A stretch of DNA of 64,000 nt, taken from Tragulus kanchil (Eukaryota > Chordata > Mammalia > Artiodactyla > Tragulidae). The first letter of the stretch is position 1; each line of letters begins with the position of its first letter. The position numbers were made by a program, and so were the translations under genes. The notes beneath the pieces are model-generated. The model was not told the DNA's origin and ran no database searches. It was given only the letters and a program-made list of their open reading frames with translations. Shown piece by piece: positions 35,235-46,200 of the stretch. The stretch covers positions 198,190,400 through 198,254,399 of the forward strand of contig JAIOJX010000026.1 of assembly GCA_022376925.1 (NCBI GenBank). The letters are read 5' to 3'.

Positions 35235-36021
35235 CCTGCGCCCCCGACTCGAGACCCCACCGTCGGCTCCCAGAAGCCCTTGCTCGCGGCCGCGGCGAAG
35301 GCAAAGGCGGCGGCTGCATGCAGGCTGCAGCACCGGCCGGCCGGGGGGCGGAGAAGCGGGCTCCCCAGCCCCACCCACTCATGGAGGACCGGCGCCTGCC
35401 TGGACTCCGGGATTTTAACTTGGCGCGACGCTGTGGCAGGAGTGTGTCCCACGGCCCTGGTGCTCCCTGCCAGCTCTGTCATCCACCCATTCGTTCATTT
35501 GTTCCGCCATCCATCCAAGATCCAGCCATTCATTTATTCATTTTACAGCATAGTACTGAAGGAGGGCCTAATCTGTGCCAGACACTTTGATACTGATGAT
35601 ACGACAGTGTATACAACGGATAAAAATCCTAACTTCGTGAAGCTTTATTCCCTTCAACTTCATTCACCTCTTCTTATATGCTCGGCTCATTTGTTTTCAG
35701 CTTTTTCAGTTAGCTATTTAAATTCTTGAATTCTGTAACATCTCTGGAAATTTTACAAAAAAGTAGTCTCTGAAGTATGAAATAAAGGACACCAGATAAA
35801 GTACTCTAAATATTATTTATCAACAATCAATACATCAAGCCGTATTGAAAACAAACTGTTTTCTGCACGTAGTGCTAGGCACACAATATGCAAGAAAAAA
35901 ATAACCTAATTCTTTCCCCAAAGAAGCTCTCGTTTTCCATCTTTTTCTCTTTTCTGAGAAATTTTTTGAGTTATTTTACAGCTCTCCATTGATTGGATTT
36001 TTTAAAATCCCAAGAATTGTT

Positions 36022-36575
36022 TATATATATTTTTTAGTTTTGGCCTCTTTTTTTTGGCCACTTCTATTGGTATTTCATCTATTTAGTTTCATCCATCTTT
36101 GTTCTTTGGCCCGTGTGGGCCTCCTATCGCAGTGGCCTCTCTAGCTGCAGAGGACTAGCTCTGAGCGCATGAGCTCCAGAGCTCCAGCTTGGTAGTCTGA
36201 CACATCTGTCCATCCGCTCCGTGGAACGTGGGATCCTCCCAGGCCAGGGATCGAACCGGCGCCCCTTGCACTGCTAGGCGGTGTCCTTACCCACTGGACC
36301 ACTAGGGAAGCCCCTAGTTTTGGCCTCTTTTATCGTTTTTAAATTTATTTTCATCCATCTTTATTCCTTGGCCTGTGTGGGCCTCCCATCGCAGTGGCCT
36401 CTCCCGTTGTAGAGCACCGGCTCTGTGCACTTGCACTCCAGAGCGCTGACTTGCAATTGGACAGACTGGTCCAGCCGATCTTGCGGCACATGAGATCTTC
36501 TTGGGCCAGAGATGGAACAGGTGCCCTTTGCACTGTAAGGCGGAATCTTTACCCACTGGACCACCAGGGGAGCCC
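36022..36575 (-). mobile_element. SINE family S, outer copy split by insertion
   Basis: Outer element (36315-36575 plus its tail at 36031-36051), flanked by ttatatattttta / ttatattttta. It lies between the KPNA5 and ZUP1 promoters. Confidence 0.82.
36052..36314 (-). mobile_element. SINE family S, inserted in another SINE S
   Basis: Inner element of a nested pair. Its 17-bp target-site repeat TAGTTTTGGCCTCTTTT (36035-36051 and 36315-36331) is the tail of the older outer copy. Confidence 0.87.
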
Positions 36576-36814
36576 CTGCTTATATTTTTAATTCGAGTCA
36601 AAATAGCCTTATCTTGTAACCTTGTGGCAAGGTTGTCATCCTCCATAGTTGGAGTTTGGCACGTTAACATTATTAGCCCTTGATTGACAATGTAATAAAG
36701 CGCTATTCCAGTCAGGCCTTAGATGGTGAGTATTATGGATTCGTGGAATGCCCTAGGACCCAACTTCGGAATTCATTCATAAAGATCTTTGAGTCTGGTG
36801 TCTCTTGGTGTCGC

Positions 36815-37400
36815 CTTGACCGGAGGATGACTACGACTCCCAGAATGCACTACAACCCAGATTAGCAGGAGAGGTGCATGCTGGGAACCCCTCCCTTCCG
36901 GGGAAAACCGGAAAAGCTCTTTTGAAATTCTCTGGATCCTCAATTTTTTCAGAATCGCTGTTTCACTTCTCGGTTTACCGTGAGTCTCTGGATAAAAAGA
37001 GGGCCTACTTCAGTATTTTAGGCCAGCAAAGGTAATCGACACCTCGTACGCACTCCTCTCCGCGCAAGCCAGACGGCGTCTGCAGCGGGATCCGAAGAGG
37101 AAGCCAAGCATAGGGCAGTGTGATTGTGGCCGACTCTCCAGGCCGGTAGGAACTGACCGTCCCAGCCCGGGTTCTCTAGGCTCAGCGCCTTGACCCAGGT
37201 AGTATCGGGGTTGGTTTCATGTCCTGGCCTAGGATGTTGGCCTGGACTTTTGGGCACCACTCGCCGGCCTCCATACATCTGCCATCCACCGTTCTAAGTG
37301 TTGGAAAGTCACGCTTATCCTGTATCTAGCTGTGTCCCGGCCCGGTAAAAGAAGAAAATTTCCTGGATTTTCCACTGGTGGTTTAGGAGATGTTCCATTA
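36815..37400 (+). promoter_or_regulatory. ZUP1: Probable ZUP1 promoter / noncoding first exon region (copy 1)
   Basis: CpG-bearing segment upstream of the ZUP1 coding exons with a ZNF143-type motif at 36830-36849, a half site tgctgggaac near 36879, and ETS-type CTTCCGG and CCGGAAAA near 36895-36915. Donor-like sites that could end a noncoding first exon include AAAG/gtaatc near 37030 and CCAG/gtagta near 37198. The exon itself cannot be fixed from sequence. The whole segment is repeated 1.1 kb downstream. Confidence 0.6.
36830..36849 (+). promoter_or_regulatory. ZNF143 (SBS-type) motif, copy 1
   Basis: ACTACGACTCCCAGAATGCA closely fits the ACTACANNTCCCAGNATGC class bound by ZNF143/STAF in housekeeping promoters. 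Confidence 0.6.
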
Positions 37401-37918
37401 AAAAACCAGAGAGTTATTTCCACTTGTCTGAAGAAAAGGAAAACAAATCAAAAAAAAAAAAAAAGACAATGTTGGGAGAGCTTATAAAACTTTAAATGGT
37501 GGGGATAGTTTCCTTATTTTCACTTCCTGTATGTTTTCAAATAGTTTCTAGCTGAATGGTAGTCTGTAGTAGAAAGATTGTGACCGTGCTTGCCCTTAAA
37601 AAGCTTTTTAGCAAAATCACCTTTGTGTGAGTAATACGGCTCATTTTGTAGAGGTGTAAGGTGTCAGATGAAAATCATGGAACCTGAGATTATTGATCCA
37701 GTTCTCTTGACTGGGAAATCATTGTGTTTTTTTGTTTGTTTGTTTTAACTATGGTCACTGCTTTTGTTTATTATTTGGGGTGAAGAGTGCGGCTTTTGGA
37801 GCCTGACAGGGTTAATAGTTTGCCCAACCATTTTCGGGCGCTGGCGACTTGTCTGAGCCAGTGCTACGGAATTCCATTCAATTTAAAGATCTTTGAGTCT
37901 GGTGTCTCTTGGTGTCGC

Positions 37919-38505
37919 CTTGACCGGAGGATGACTACGACTCCCAGAATGCACTACAACCCAGATTAGCAGGAGAGGTGCATGCTGGGAACCCCTCCCT
38001 TCCGGGGAAAACCGGAAAAGCTCTTTTGAAATTCTCTGGATCCTCAATTTTTTCAGAATCGCTGTTTCACTTCTCGGTTTACCGTGAGTCTCTGGATAAA
38101 AAGAGGGCCTACTTCAGTATTTTAGGCCAGCAAAGGTAATCGACACCTCGTACGCACTCCTCTCCGCGCAAGCCAGACGGCGTCTGCAGCGGGATCCGAA
38201 GAGGAAGCCAAGCATAGGGCAGTGTGATTGTGGCCGACTCTCCAGGCCGGTAGGAACTGACCGTCCCAGCCCGGGTTCTCTAGGCTCAGCGCCTTGACCC
38301 AGGTAGTATCGGGGTTGGTTTCATGTCCTGGCCTAGGATGTTGGCCTGGACTTTTGGGCACCACTCGCCGGCCTCCATACATCTGCCATCCACCGTTCTA
38401 AGTGTTGGAAAGTCACGCTTATCCTGTATCTAGCTGTGTCCCGGCCCGGTAAAAGAAGAAAATTTCCTGGATTTTCCACTGGTGGTTTAGGAGATGTTCC
38501 ATTAA
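37919..38505 (+). promoter_or_regulatory. ZUP1: ZUP1 promoter region, duplicate copy
   Basis: Near-identical repeat of 36815-37400, including the ZNF143-type motif at 37934-37953 and the ETS-type sites. If the duplication were real, ZUP1 would have two tandem promoters. Confidence 0.5.
37934..37953 (+). promoter_or_regulatory. ZNF143 (SBS-type) motif, copy 2
   Basis: Identical to the motif at 36830-36849. Confidence 0.5.
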
Positions 38506-38994
38506 AAAACCAGAGAGTTATTTCCACTTGTCTGAAGAAAAGGAAAACAAATCAAAAAAAAAAAAAAAAAGACAATGTTGGGAGAGCTTATAAAACTTTA
38601 AATGGTGGGGATAGTTTCCTTATTTTCACTTCCTGTATGTTTTCAAATAGTTTCTAGCTGAATGGTAGTCTGTAGTAGAAAGATTGTGACCGTGCTTGCC
38701 CTTAAAAAGCTTTTTAGCAAAATCACCTTTGTGTGAGTAATACGGCTCATTTTGTAGAGGTGTAAGGTGTCAGATGAAAATCATGGAACCTGAGATTATT
38801 GATCCAGTTCTCTTGACTGGGAAATCATTGTGTTTTTTTGTTTGTTTGTTTGTTTTAACTATGGTCACTGCTTTTGTTTATTATTTGGGGTGAAGAGTGC
38901 GGCTTTTGGAGCCTGACAGGGTTAATAGTTTGCCCAACCATTTTCGGGCGCTGGCGACTTGTCTGAGCCACCGTTTCCTTCATTTAGAATGACA

Positions 38995-39197
38995 GTGCTT
39001 GCCTGCTCAGTCTTGTCAGGCGTTGTGACCCTGTGGACGGTAGTCTGACAGGCTCCTCTCTCCACAGGATTCTCCAGGAAAGAATGCTGGAGTGGGTTGC
39101 CTTGCCCTCCTCCAGAGGGTCGTCCCAATCAAGGGATCCAACCTATGTCTCCGGCATTGCAGGCGAATTCTTTACCGTTAAACCATCAGTAAAACCC
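38995..39197 (-). mobile_element. Bov-tA SINE (diverged)
   Basis: Antisense copy with tctccaggaaagaatgctgg, gtgggttgccttgccctcct and ggcgaattctttaccgttaa. Its last 20 bp are the left edge of duplication block 11 and recur at 40275. Confidence 0.75.
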
Positions 39198-39691
39198 AGA
39201 ATGATAGTAATGGTGCTTACTTTGACATGTAAAACTCTTTAACTGTTAAATGCTGTTATAAAATTTATTTCAACAGCTCATTACTAATACCTTTAAAGTT
39301 TTGTATTTAGATATATTGGTTTATAATGTTTCTTCATTTTGTTTTCTCCTTGTTGACTTATTTTCCCTGGACAGATTTATAAATGTTATTTTTTCTCTGC
39401 CTCAGTCCGGGCACTTCGAAATTTTTGAAAAATTATTTATTTTAATTTGCGTTATTACTGCCTTTGTTTTAGCAAAACTATAAACTTGAAATACAGTAGT
39501 GAAGTTTTGGTTGAGCTTTATAAATTTGTATACTTGAGGAACAGTAAGTACGTTGAAAATTTCTTCATCTAAATAATCTAGTTATAAATAACAAATATAA
39601 TTGTTCCATATCGTTTTGCAAAATGTTTTTTCTTTTTCTTCAGCTCTTACTTAAAGTAACATTGTATTCTTTCCTAGTTACCTGCTGTATC

Positions 39692-40253
39692 ATGCTGTCT
39701 TGTGATATTTGTGGTGAAACAGTAACCTCAGAAGCAGACATGAAGGCTCACCTCCTAATTGTTCACATGGAAAATGAGGTTATATGTCCATTTTGCAAGT
39801 TGTCAGGTGTGAGTTATGATGAAATGTGTTTTCATATTGAAACTGCTCATTTTGAGCAAAATGAACTGGAAAGAAACTTTGAGAAGGTTAATACAATACA
39901 GTATGGAACTTCTGATAAGAGGAAGGAGAGCAGCCTACAGTGCAGAACAGACATAAATTCAAGTGTTCATACAGCTTGTGCATCTCATCAGCCAAAGCTT
40001 TCAACGCAAAGCCTGCCTAAGAGTGGTACTTTAAAACATAAAGGCTTTTATTCAGAAAGCTTAACTGAATCTAGAGAATTCCTGAAAAGTAATGAAAAAC
40101 AGTCTGACCTAATGAAAATTAAAGGATCAATTTATGAAACAGTGTACACTCCTCCTGAATGTCCATTCTGTGGAACAATAGAAGATGGTAGTCAAGATAT
40201 GGAAACTCATGTAAGAGCAAAGCATGCTGATCTTTTAGACACTCCATTAGAAG
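39692..40253 (+). CDS. ZUP1: ZUP1 first coding exon (copy 1)
   Basis: 562 bp of coding sequence, residues 1-187 plus one base, containing zinc fingers 1-3. The exon probably opens at 39644 after tttttcttcag, or at 39678 after tttcctag, so it carries a short 5' UTR. Donor gtaaag. The Ts just after the donor are expanded relative to copy 2, at the edge of a duplication. Confidence 0.93.
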
Positions 40254-43200
40254 GTAAAGTTTTTTTTCATTTTATTAAACCATCAGTAAAACCCAGAATG
40301 ATAGTAATGGTGCTTACTTTGACATGTAAAACTCTTTAACTGTTAAATGCTGTTATAAAATTTATTTCAACAGCTCATTACTAATACCTTTAAAGTTTTG
40401 TATTTAGATATATTGGTTTATAATGTTTCTTCATTTTGTTTTCTCCTTGTTGACTTATTTTCCCTGGACAGATTTATAAATGTTATTTTTTCTCTGCCTC
40501 AGTCCGGGCACTTCGAAATTTTTGAAAAATTATTTATTTTAATTTGCGTTATTACTGCCTTTGTTTTAGCAAAACTATAAACTTGAAATACAGTAGTGAA
40601 GTTTTGGTTGAGCTTTATAAATTTGTATACTTGAGGAACAGTAAGTACGTTGAAAATTTCTTCATCTAAATAATCTAGTTATAAATAACAAATATAATTG
40701 TTCCATATCGTTTTGCAAAATGTTTTTTCTTTTTCTTCAGCTCTTACTTAAAGTAACATTGTATTCTTTCCTAGTTACCTGCTGTATCATGCTGTCTTGT
40801 GATATTTGTGGTGAAACAGTAACCTCAGAAGCAGACATGAAGGCTCACCTCCTAATTGTTCACATGGAAAATGAGGTTATATGTCCATTTTGCAAGTTGT
40901 CAGGTGTGAGTTATGATGAAATGTGTTTTCATATTGAAACTGCTCATTTTGAGCAAAATGAACTGGAAAGAAACTTTGAGAAGGTTAATACAATACAGTA
41001 TGGAACTTCTGATAAGAGGAAGGAGAGCAGCCTACAGTGCAGAACAGACATAAATTCAAGTGTTCATACAGCTTGTGCATCTCATCAGCCAAAGCTTTCA
41101 ACGCAAAGCCTGCCTAAGAGTGGTACTTTAAAACATAAAGGCTTTTATTCAGAAAGCTTAACTGAATCTAGAGAATTCCTGAAAAGTAATGAAAAACAGT
41201 CTGACCTAATGAAAATTAAAGGATCAATTTATGAAACAGTGTACACTCCTCCTGAATGTCCATTCTGTGGAACAATAGAAGATGGTAGTCAAGATATGGA
41301 AACTCATGTAAGAGCAAAGCATGCTGATCTTTTAGACACTCCATTAGAAGGTAAAGTATTCATTTTATATAATAAGTAGCATTAGTCTCAGTTTAATATG
41401 TGGTATCTCAAAAGTTGGTTTGTAAATAAGATTACTACAAATGTGTTTTTAATTTCATTTTATAGCATTGTTCATTTGCCTTTATTGCAGTATGAAAATA
41501 CTATGATGGAAAAGAGTTCTGATGCAAATAATAAACAATTCAGCTACATTGAACGTAGTTGTAGAAACTTTCTGAGGAGAAATATACTCAAAGTCTAGTT
41601 TCCAGAAGAAGAAAGTGAAAGTGTTAGTTGTTCAGTCCTGTCTGACTCTTTGTGATCTCCATGGACTGCCAGCTCTTCTGTCCATGGGATTCTTCAGGCA
41701 AGAATACTGAAGTGGGTTGCCATTCCCTTCTCCAGCGAATCTTCCGAACCCAGGAATCGAAGCCGGGTCTCCTGCATTGCAGGCAGGAAATTCTTTACCA
41801 CCTGAGCCACAGGGAAGCTCAGTTTCTAGAGGGTATTCTTTATTTATGACCAGGCCAGTAGCATCTGGGCTGTCTGTTACTGAATTTTAGTTTGATTCTT
41901 ATATAATCAGAGAACGACTTTATAATTTTTTTTCTTAATTTCTTTTTTCTTTAATTTCTTTTGAATTTGTTGAAATTTGTTTTATGGCCTAAGATAATGG
42001 TATATGGTCTATCTTAGCACATGCTCCATAGACACTTGAGGAAAAAAATGTATTCTGCTGTACTTGGACCACGGGTTCTATATTTGTCAATTAGAGTATG
42101 CTGTTTGATTGTGTTTAGGTCTTCCTTGTCCTTGCTGATTTCCTGTCTAGCAGTTCTACTGGTTTTTGGAAGGGGGTTGAAGTTCTCAGTTATGATTGTA
42201 TATTTGTCTGTTTTTCTTTCAGGACTTGTTATTCATGTATTTTGAGACTCTTTTGCTGGTGCATGAACATTTAGCATCATCGTATTTTCTATCTTCTTTG
42301 AAAAATTTTGCTTTTGCTGAGTCCACCTGTTGCAATCTTGATAGTAATTTTCCCCATTCTGTGGAACAATAGAAGATGGTAGTCAAGATATGGAAACTCA
42401 TGTAAGAGCAAAGCATGCTGATCTTTTAGACACTCCATTAGAAGGTAAAGTATTCATTTTATATAATAAGTAGCATTAGTCTCAGTTTAATATGTGGTAT
42501 CTCAAAAGTTGGTTTGTAAATAAGATTACTACAAATGTGTTTTTAATTTCATTTTATAGCATTGTTCATTTGCCTTTATTGCAGTATGAAAATACTATGA
42601 TGGAAAAGAGTTCTGATGCAAATAATAAACAATTCAGCTACATTGAACGTAGTTGTAGAAACTTTCTGAGGAGAAATATACTCAAAGTCTAGTTTCCAGA
42701 AGAAGAAAGTGAAAGTGTTAGTTGTTCAGTCCTGTCTGACTCTTTGTGATCTCCATGGACTGCCAGCTCTTCTGTCCATGGGATTCTTCAGGCAAGAATA
42801 CTGAAGTGGGTTGCCATTCCCTTCTCCAGCGAATCTTCCGAACCCAGGAATCGAAGCCGGGTCTCCTGCATTGCAGGCAGGAAATTCTTTACCACCTGAG
42901 CCACAGGGAAGCTCAGTTTCTAGAGGGTATTCTTTTATTTATGACCAGGCCAGTAGCATCTGGGCTGTCTGTTACTGAATTTTAGTTTGATTCTTATATA
43001 ATCAGAGAACGACTTTATAATTTTTTTTCTTAATTTCTTTTTTCTTTAATTTCTTTTGAATTTGTTGAAATTTGTTTTATGGCCTAAGATAATGGTATAT
43101 GGTCTATCTTAGCACATGCTCCATAGACACTTGAGGAAAAAAATGTATTCTGCTGTACTTGGACCACGGGTTCTATATTTGTCAATTAGAGTATGCTGTT

Positions 43201-46200
43201 TGATTGTGTTTAGGTCTTCCTTGTCCTTGCTGATTTCCTGTCTAGCAGTTCTACTGGTTTTTGGAAGGGGGTTGAAGTTCTCAGTTATGATTGTATATTT
43301 GTCTGTTTTTCTTTCAGGACTTGTTATTCATGTATTTTGAGACTCTTTTGCTGGTGCATGAACATTTAGCATCATGTATCTCTTTGATATTGTTGCTGAT
43401 ACTGTTGCAATTTAAGAATATATATTTTGGTGCTTCCCTGGTAGTCCAATGGGTAAAGAGTCCACCTTGCATTGCAAGGGGTACCGGTTCGATCCCTGGC
43501 CCGGGAAGATCCCACATGCAGCAGAGCGACTGGACTGATGTGTCCAATTAGGAGCCAGCACTCTGGAGCGCATGTGCCTGGAACTGGTGCTCTGCAACAA
43601 GAGAGGCTGCCGCAGTGGGAGGCTCACACAGGCCAAAGGATAAAGATGGATGAAAAATAGATAAAAAATCAATAAAAAAGAGGCCAAATTTAAAGAAAAA
43701 AAAAGAAGAAGAATATATATTTTGGATGCAGGCCCTTTATTGGATTTTGCAAATTTTTTTGGCAAATATTTCACAAATATTTTATCCTGGTCTGAGGCTT
43801 GTGTTTTCATTCTCTTAACAGTGTCTTTCACAGTGCAGAAGTTTTTACTTTTAATGAAGCTTGACTTATTTGATTTCTTCTTTCATGGGTTGTGCTGTTG
43901 GTGTTGTATCAGAACTCTGCCAGACCAAGGTCACCTTTCCCATGTTATCTTCTAGAAGTTTCAAATTTTGCACTTAAGTCTGCTTCTTCAGAGTAATTTT
44001 TATGGAAGGTTAAGGAGAGGGCACAAGAATCATTTTTTGAAATTTAATAAATGCTATTTTTAAGAAAAGTTTCAGGTTCACAGTAAAATTGAGTAGAAAG
44101 TACAGAGAGTACCCAAGTGCACCCTATCCCCATATCCTTAGAAGCTCCACCATCATTCAACAGCTCATACATTTGTCAAAATCAGTAACTCTACATTGAC
44201 ATCAATATCACTCAAAAGTCCATGGTTTACATTAAGGTTCACTCTTGATGATATATACAATATACATACAAGTTTTGACAAATGTATAATGACATGTCCC
44301 TATCATTTAGTATTTAGTATCATACAAAATAGTTTCACTGCCCTAAAAATCCTCTGCTCTACCTGTTCATCCTTCCCTCCCCATGGCCACTGGCTACCAC
44401 TGATCTTTTTACTGTCCTTTATCTTTTCCAGAATGTCATATAATTGGAAGCGTATGCTATGTAGCTTTTTCGTATTGGTTTATTTCGCTTAGCAATGTAC
44501 ATTTTTATGGCTCGATAGCCTTTTTTTTTTTTTTCTTAGCATTGAGTAATACTCTTTTGGATGTACCACAGTTCATCTATTCACCTACTGCTAGACATCT
44601 TGTGTAGACAGAAGTTTTCTTTTTATTTTAGTGAATACAAGGGAATGCTTGTTTTGGGGCTCATGTAGTGATAGTTTGGTTTTATAAGAAACTGCTAAAC
44701 TCTTCCAAAGTGATTGTACCATTTTGCATTGCCACCAGCAGTGATGGAGAGTTCCTGTTGCTCCCATCCTTGCCAGCATTTGGTCTTGTCAGTGTTCCAG
44801 ATTTTGTTGTTGTTGTTGTTCAGTCACTAAGTCATGTCCCACTCTTTGTGACCCCACGAACGGCAGCACACCAGGCTTCCCTGTCCTTTGTTATCTCCTT
44901 GAGTTTGCTCAGACTCATGTCCATTGAGTCAGTGATGCCATCCAGCCACCTCATCCTCTATCATCCCCTTTTCCTCTTGCCCTCAATCTTTCCCAGCATC
45001 AAGGTCTTTTCCAAAGAATTGGCTCTTTGCATGAGGTAGCCAAAGTATTGGAGCTTTAGCATCAGTCTTTCCAATGCATATTCAGGGTTGATTTCCTTTA
45101 GGATTGACTGGTTTGATCTCCTCGCTGTCCAAGGGAGAAGTCTTCTCCAGCAACACAGTTCAAAAACATCAGTTCGGTTGATTCTCCCTTGAGCCGGCCC
45201 ACTGTTCTCACAGCGTCTCCCACTCTAACCATGTTGGTTCTCCTTTGAGCAGACCCGCTTTTCTAGCAGCGTCTTCTGTTTTAACAATGCCAATTCTCCC
45301 TGTACTGGCAGCAACTCTCCCTTCCCCAACTCTAATAAACTTTACTTTCCTCTCAAAAAAAAAAAAAAATCAGTTCTTCAGTGCTCAGCTTTCCTTATGA
45401 TCCAACTCTCACATTTGTACATGACTACTGGAAAAACCATACTTTTGATTATACAGATTTTGGTCATTCTAATATATATGCACTGTTACCTTATTTTAAT
45501 TTGTAATTTCCTAATAACATCTTCTGTACCCAGTATCAGCTAGGTCTTGGTCTTACAGAGGTACAACTTCTCTGTCGGGCAAGTTGTACCTATCCGAGTG
45601 CAGTGCTGGTTAATGGATGCAGCTCTTTAATCTCACGCTCCCTACTAGGGCATTTTATTCCAGTGTCCAGCTTTATGCTGAATGCTTGAATTCTGCCCAT
45701 CTCCACTTATTTTGGAAGGTACTGAATCCAGCCCCCCCCCCAGTGCATATCTAGACTGGTCTTTAATTACCATTTGATTTTCCTTTCTCCTTTTTTTGTT
45801 TTGACTACAGAGCTGAATGTTTGTTATTAATATTTTAGCTCACTGCAGTGATAAGGGTTTGTGCTATGCTCAGTCTTTCATCTAGAAGTAGAAAAATTGC
45901 TTTAAATCCAACTACAAAGAGTTTTGCTTATCTAATGAAGTTAATAGTAGACAATCTTTGACTTGGTGTGAGAAATCTAAAGTTTTTAAAAATAAAAACA
46001 ACTAAATTGTATCTCTAATACAGACTGTGATCAACCTCTCTATGACTGCCCTATGTGTGGGCTCATCTGTACAAATTACCATATCCTCCAAGAACATGTT
46101 GATTTGCATTTGGAAGAAAGCAGCTTTGGACAAGGTATGCTTCTATGTTTACAGATAAGAATGTTCTGACTTAACTTCTGCTTCCTAGGACACTATCAAC

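Larger units (their letters stand above)
34560..35470. promoter_or_regulatory. KPNA5: CpG island around KPNA5 exon 1
   Basis: Abrupt change from AT-rich intron to GC- and CpG-rich sequence with many undecayed CG dinucleotides, enclosing the KPNA5 start codon at 35104. Bases 34560-35100 are the 5' part of intron 1; 35105 upward is 5' UTR and core promoter. There is no clear TATA box. A long open frame on the plus strand here is a product of GC content. Confidence 0.75.
36767..38970. repeat. ZUP1: Direct duplication block 10 (ZUP1 promoter)
   Basis: Copy A 36767-37860, copy B 37867-38970. Differences are the length of an A run (14 versus 17), one extra GTTT in a GTTT repeat, and a garbled left edge (ggaattcattcat versus ggaattccattcaattt). 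Confidence 0.92.
39178..41368. repeat. ZUP1: Direct duplication block 11 (ZUP1 first coding exon)
   Basis: Copy A 39178-40274, copy B 40275-41368. The coding exons are identical. Near the end of copy A the intron reads gtaaag followed by eight T, where copy B has gtaaagtatt. Confidence 0.93.
41260..43375. repeat. ZUP1: Direct duplication block 12 (overlaps block 11)
   Basis: Copy A 41260-42280, copy B 42354-43375. The 73 bp between (42281-42353) loosely resemble the sequence after copy B (shared ttgctga and tgttgcaat). It starts inside the second ZUP1 first-exon copy, producing a third partial copy. Confidence 0.9.
41880..45530 (-). mobile_element. Old L1 element, antisense, with several insertions
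   Basis: Decayed antisense L1 ORF2/3' sequence: tatggtctatcttagcacat ... tgtattctgctgtacttgga ... tgtctttcacagtgcagaag ... ccattttgcattgccaccag. It is interrupted by SINE S (43431), Bov-tA (inside the block-12 second copy), ART2A (44807) and duplication block 12, and resumes at 45463 (ggtcattctaatatatatgc). Confidence 0.75.

Noticed and set aside
35225..35729. Long plus-strand open frames in the CpG island upstream of KPNA5
   Set aside because: GC-rich sequence is stop-poor. The frames have no recognised domain and overlap the KPNA5 5' UTR and promoter.
44196..45039. Open frames of 98 and 123 codons on the plus strand
   Set aside because: They are the antisense of an old L1 and of the ART2A element.
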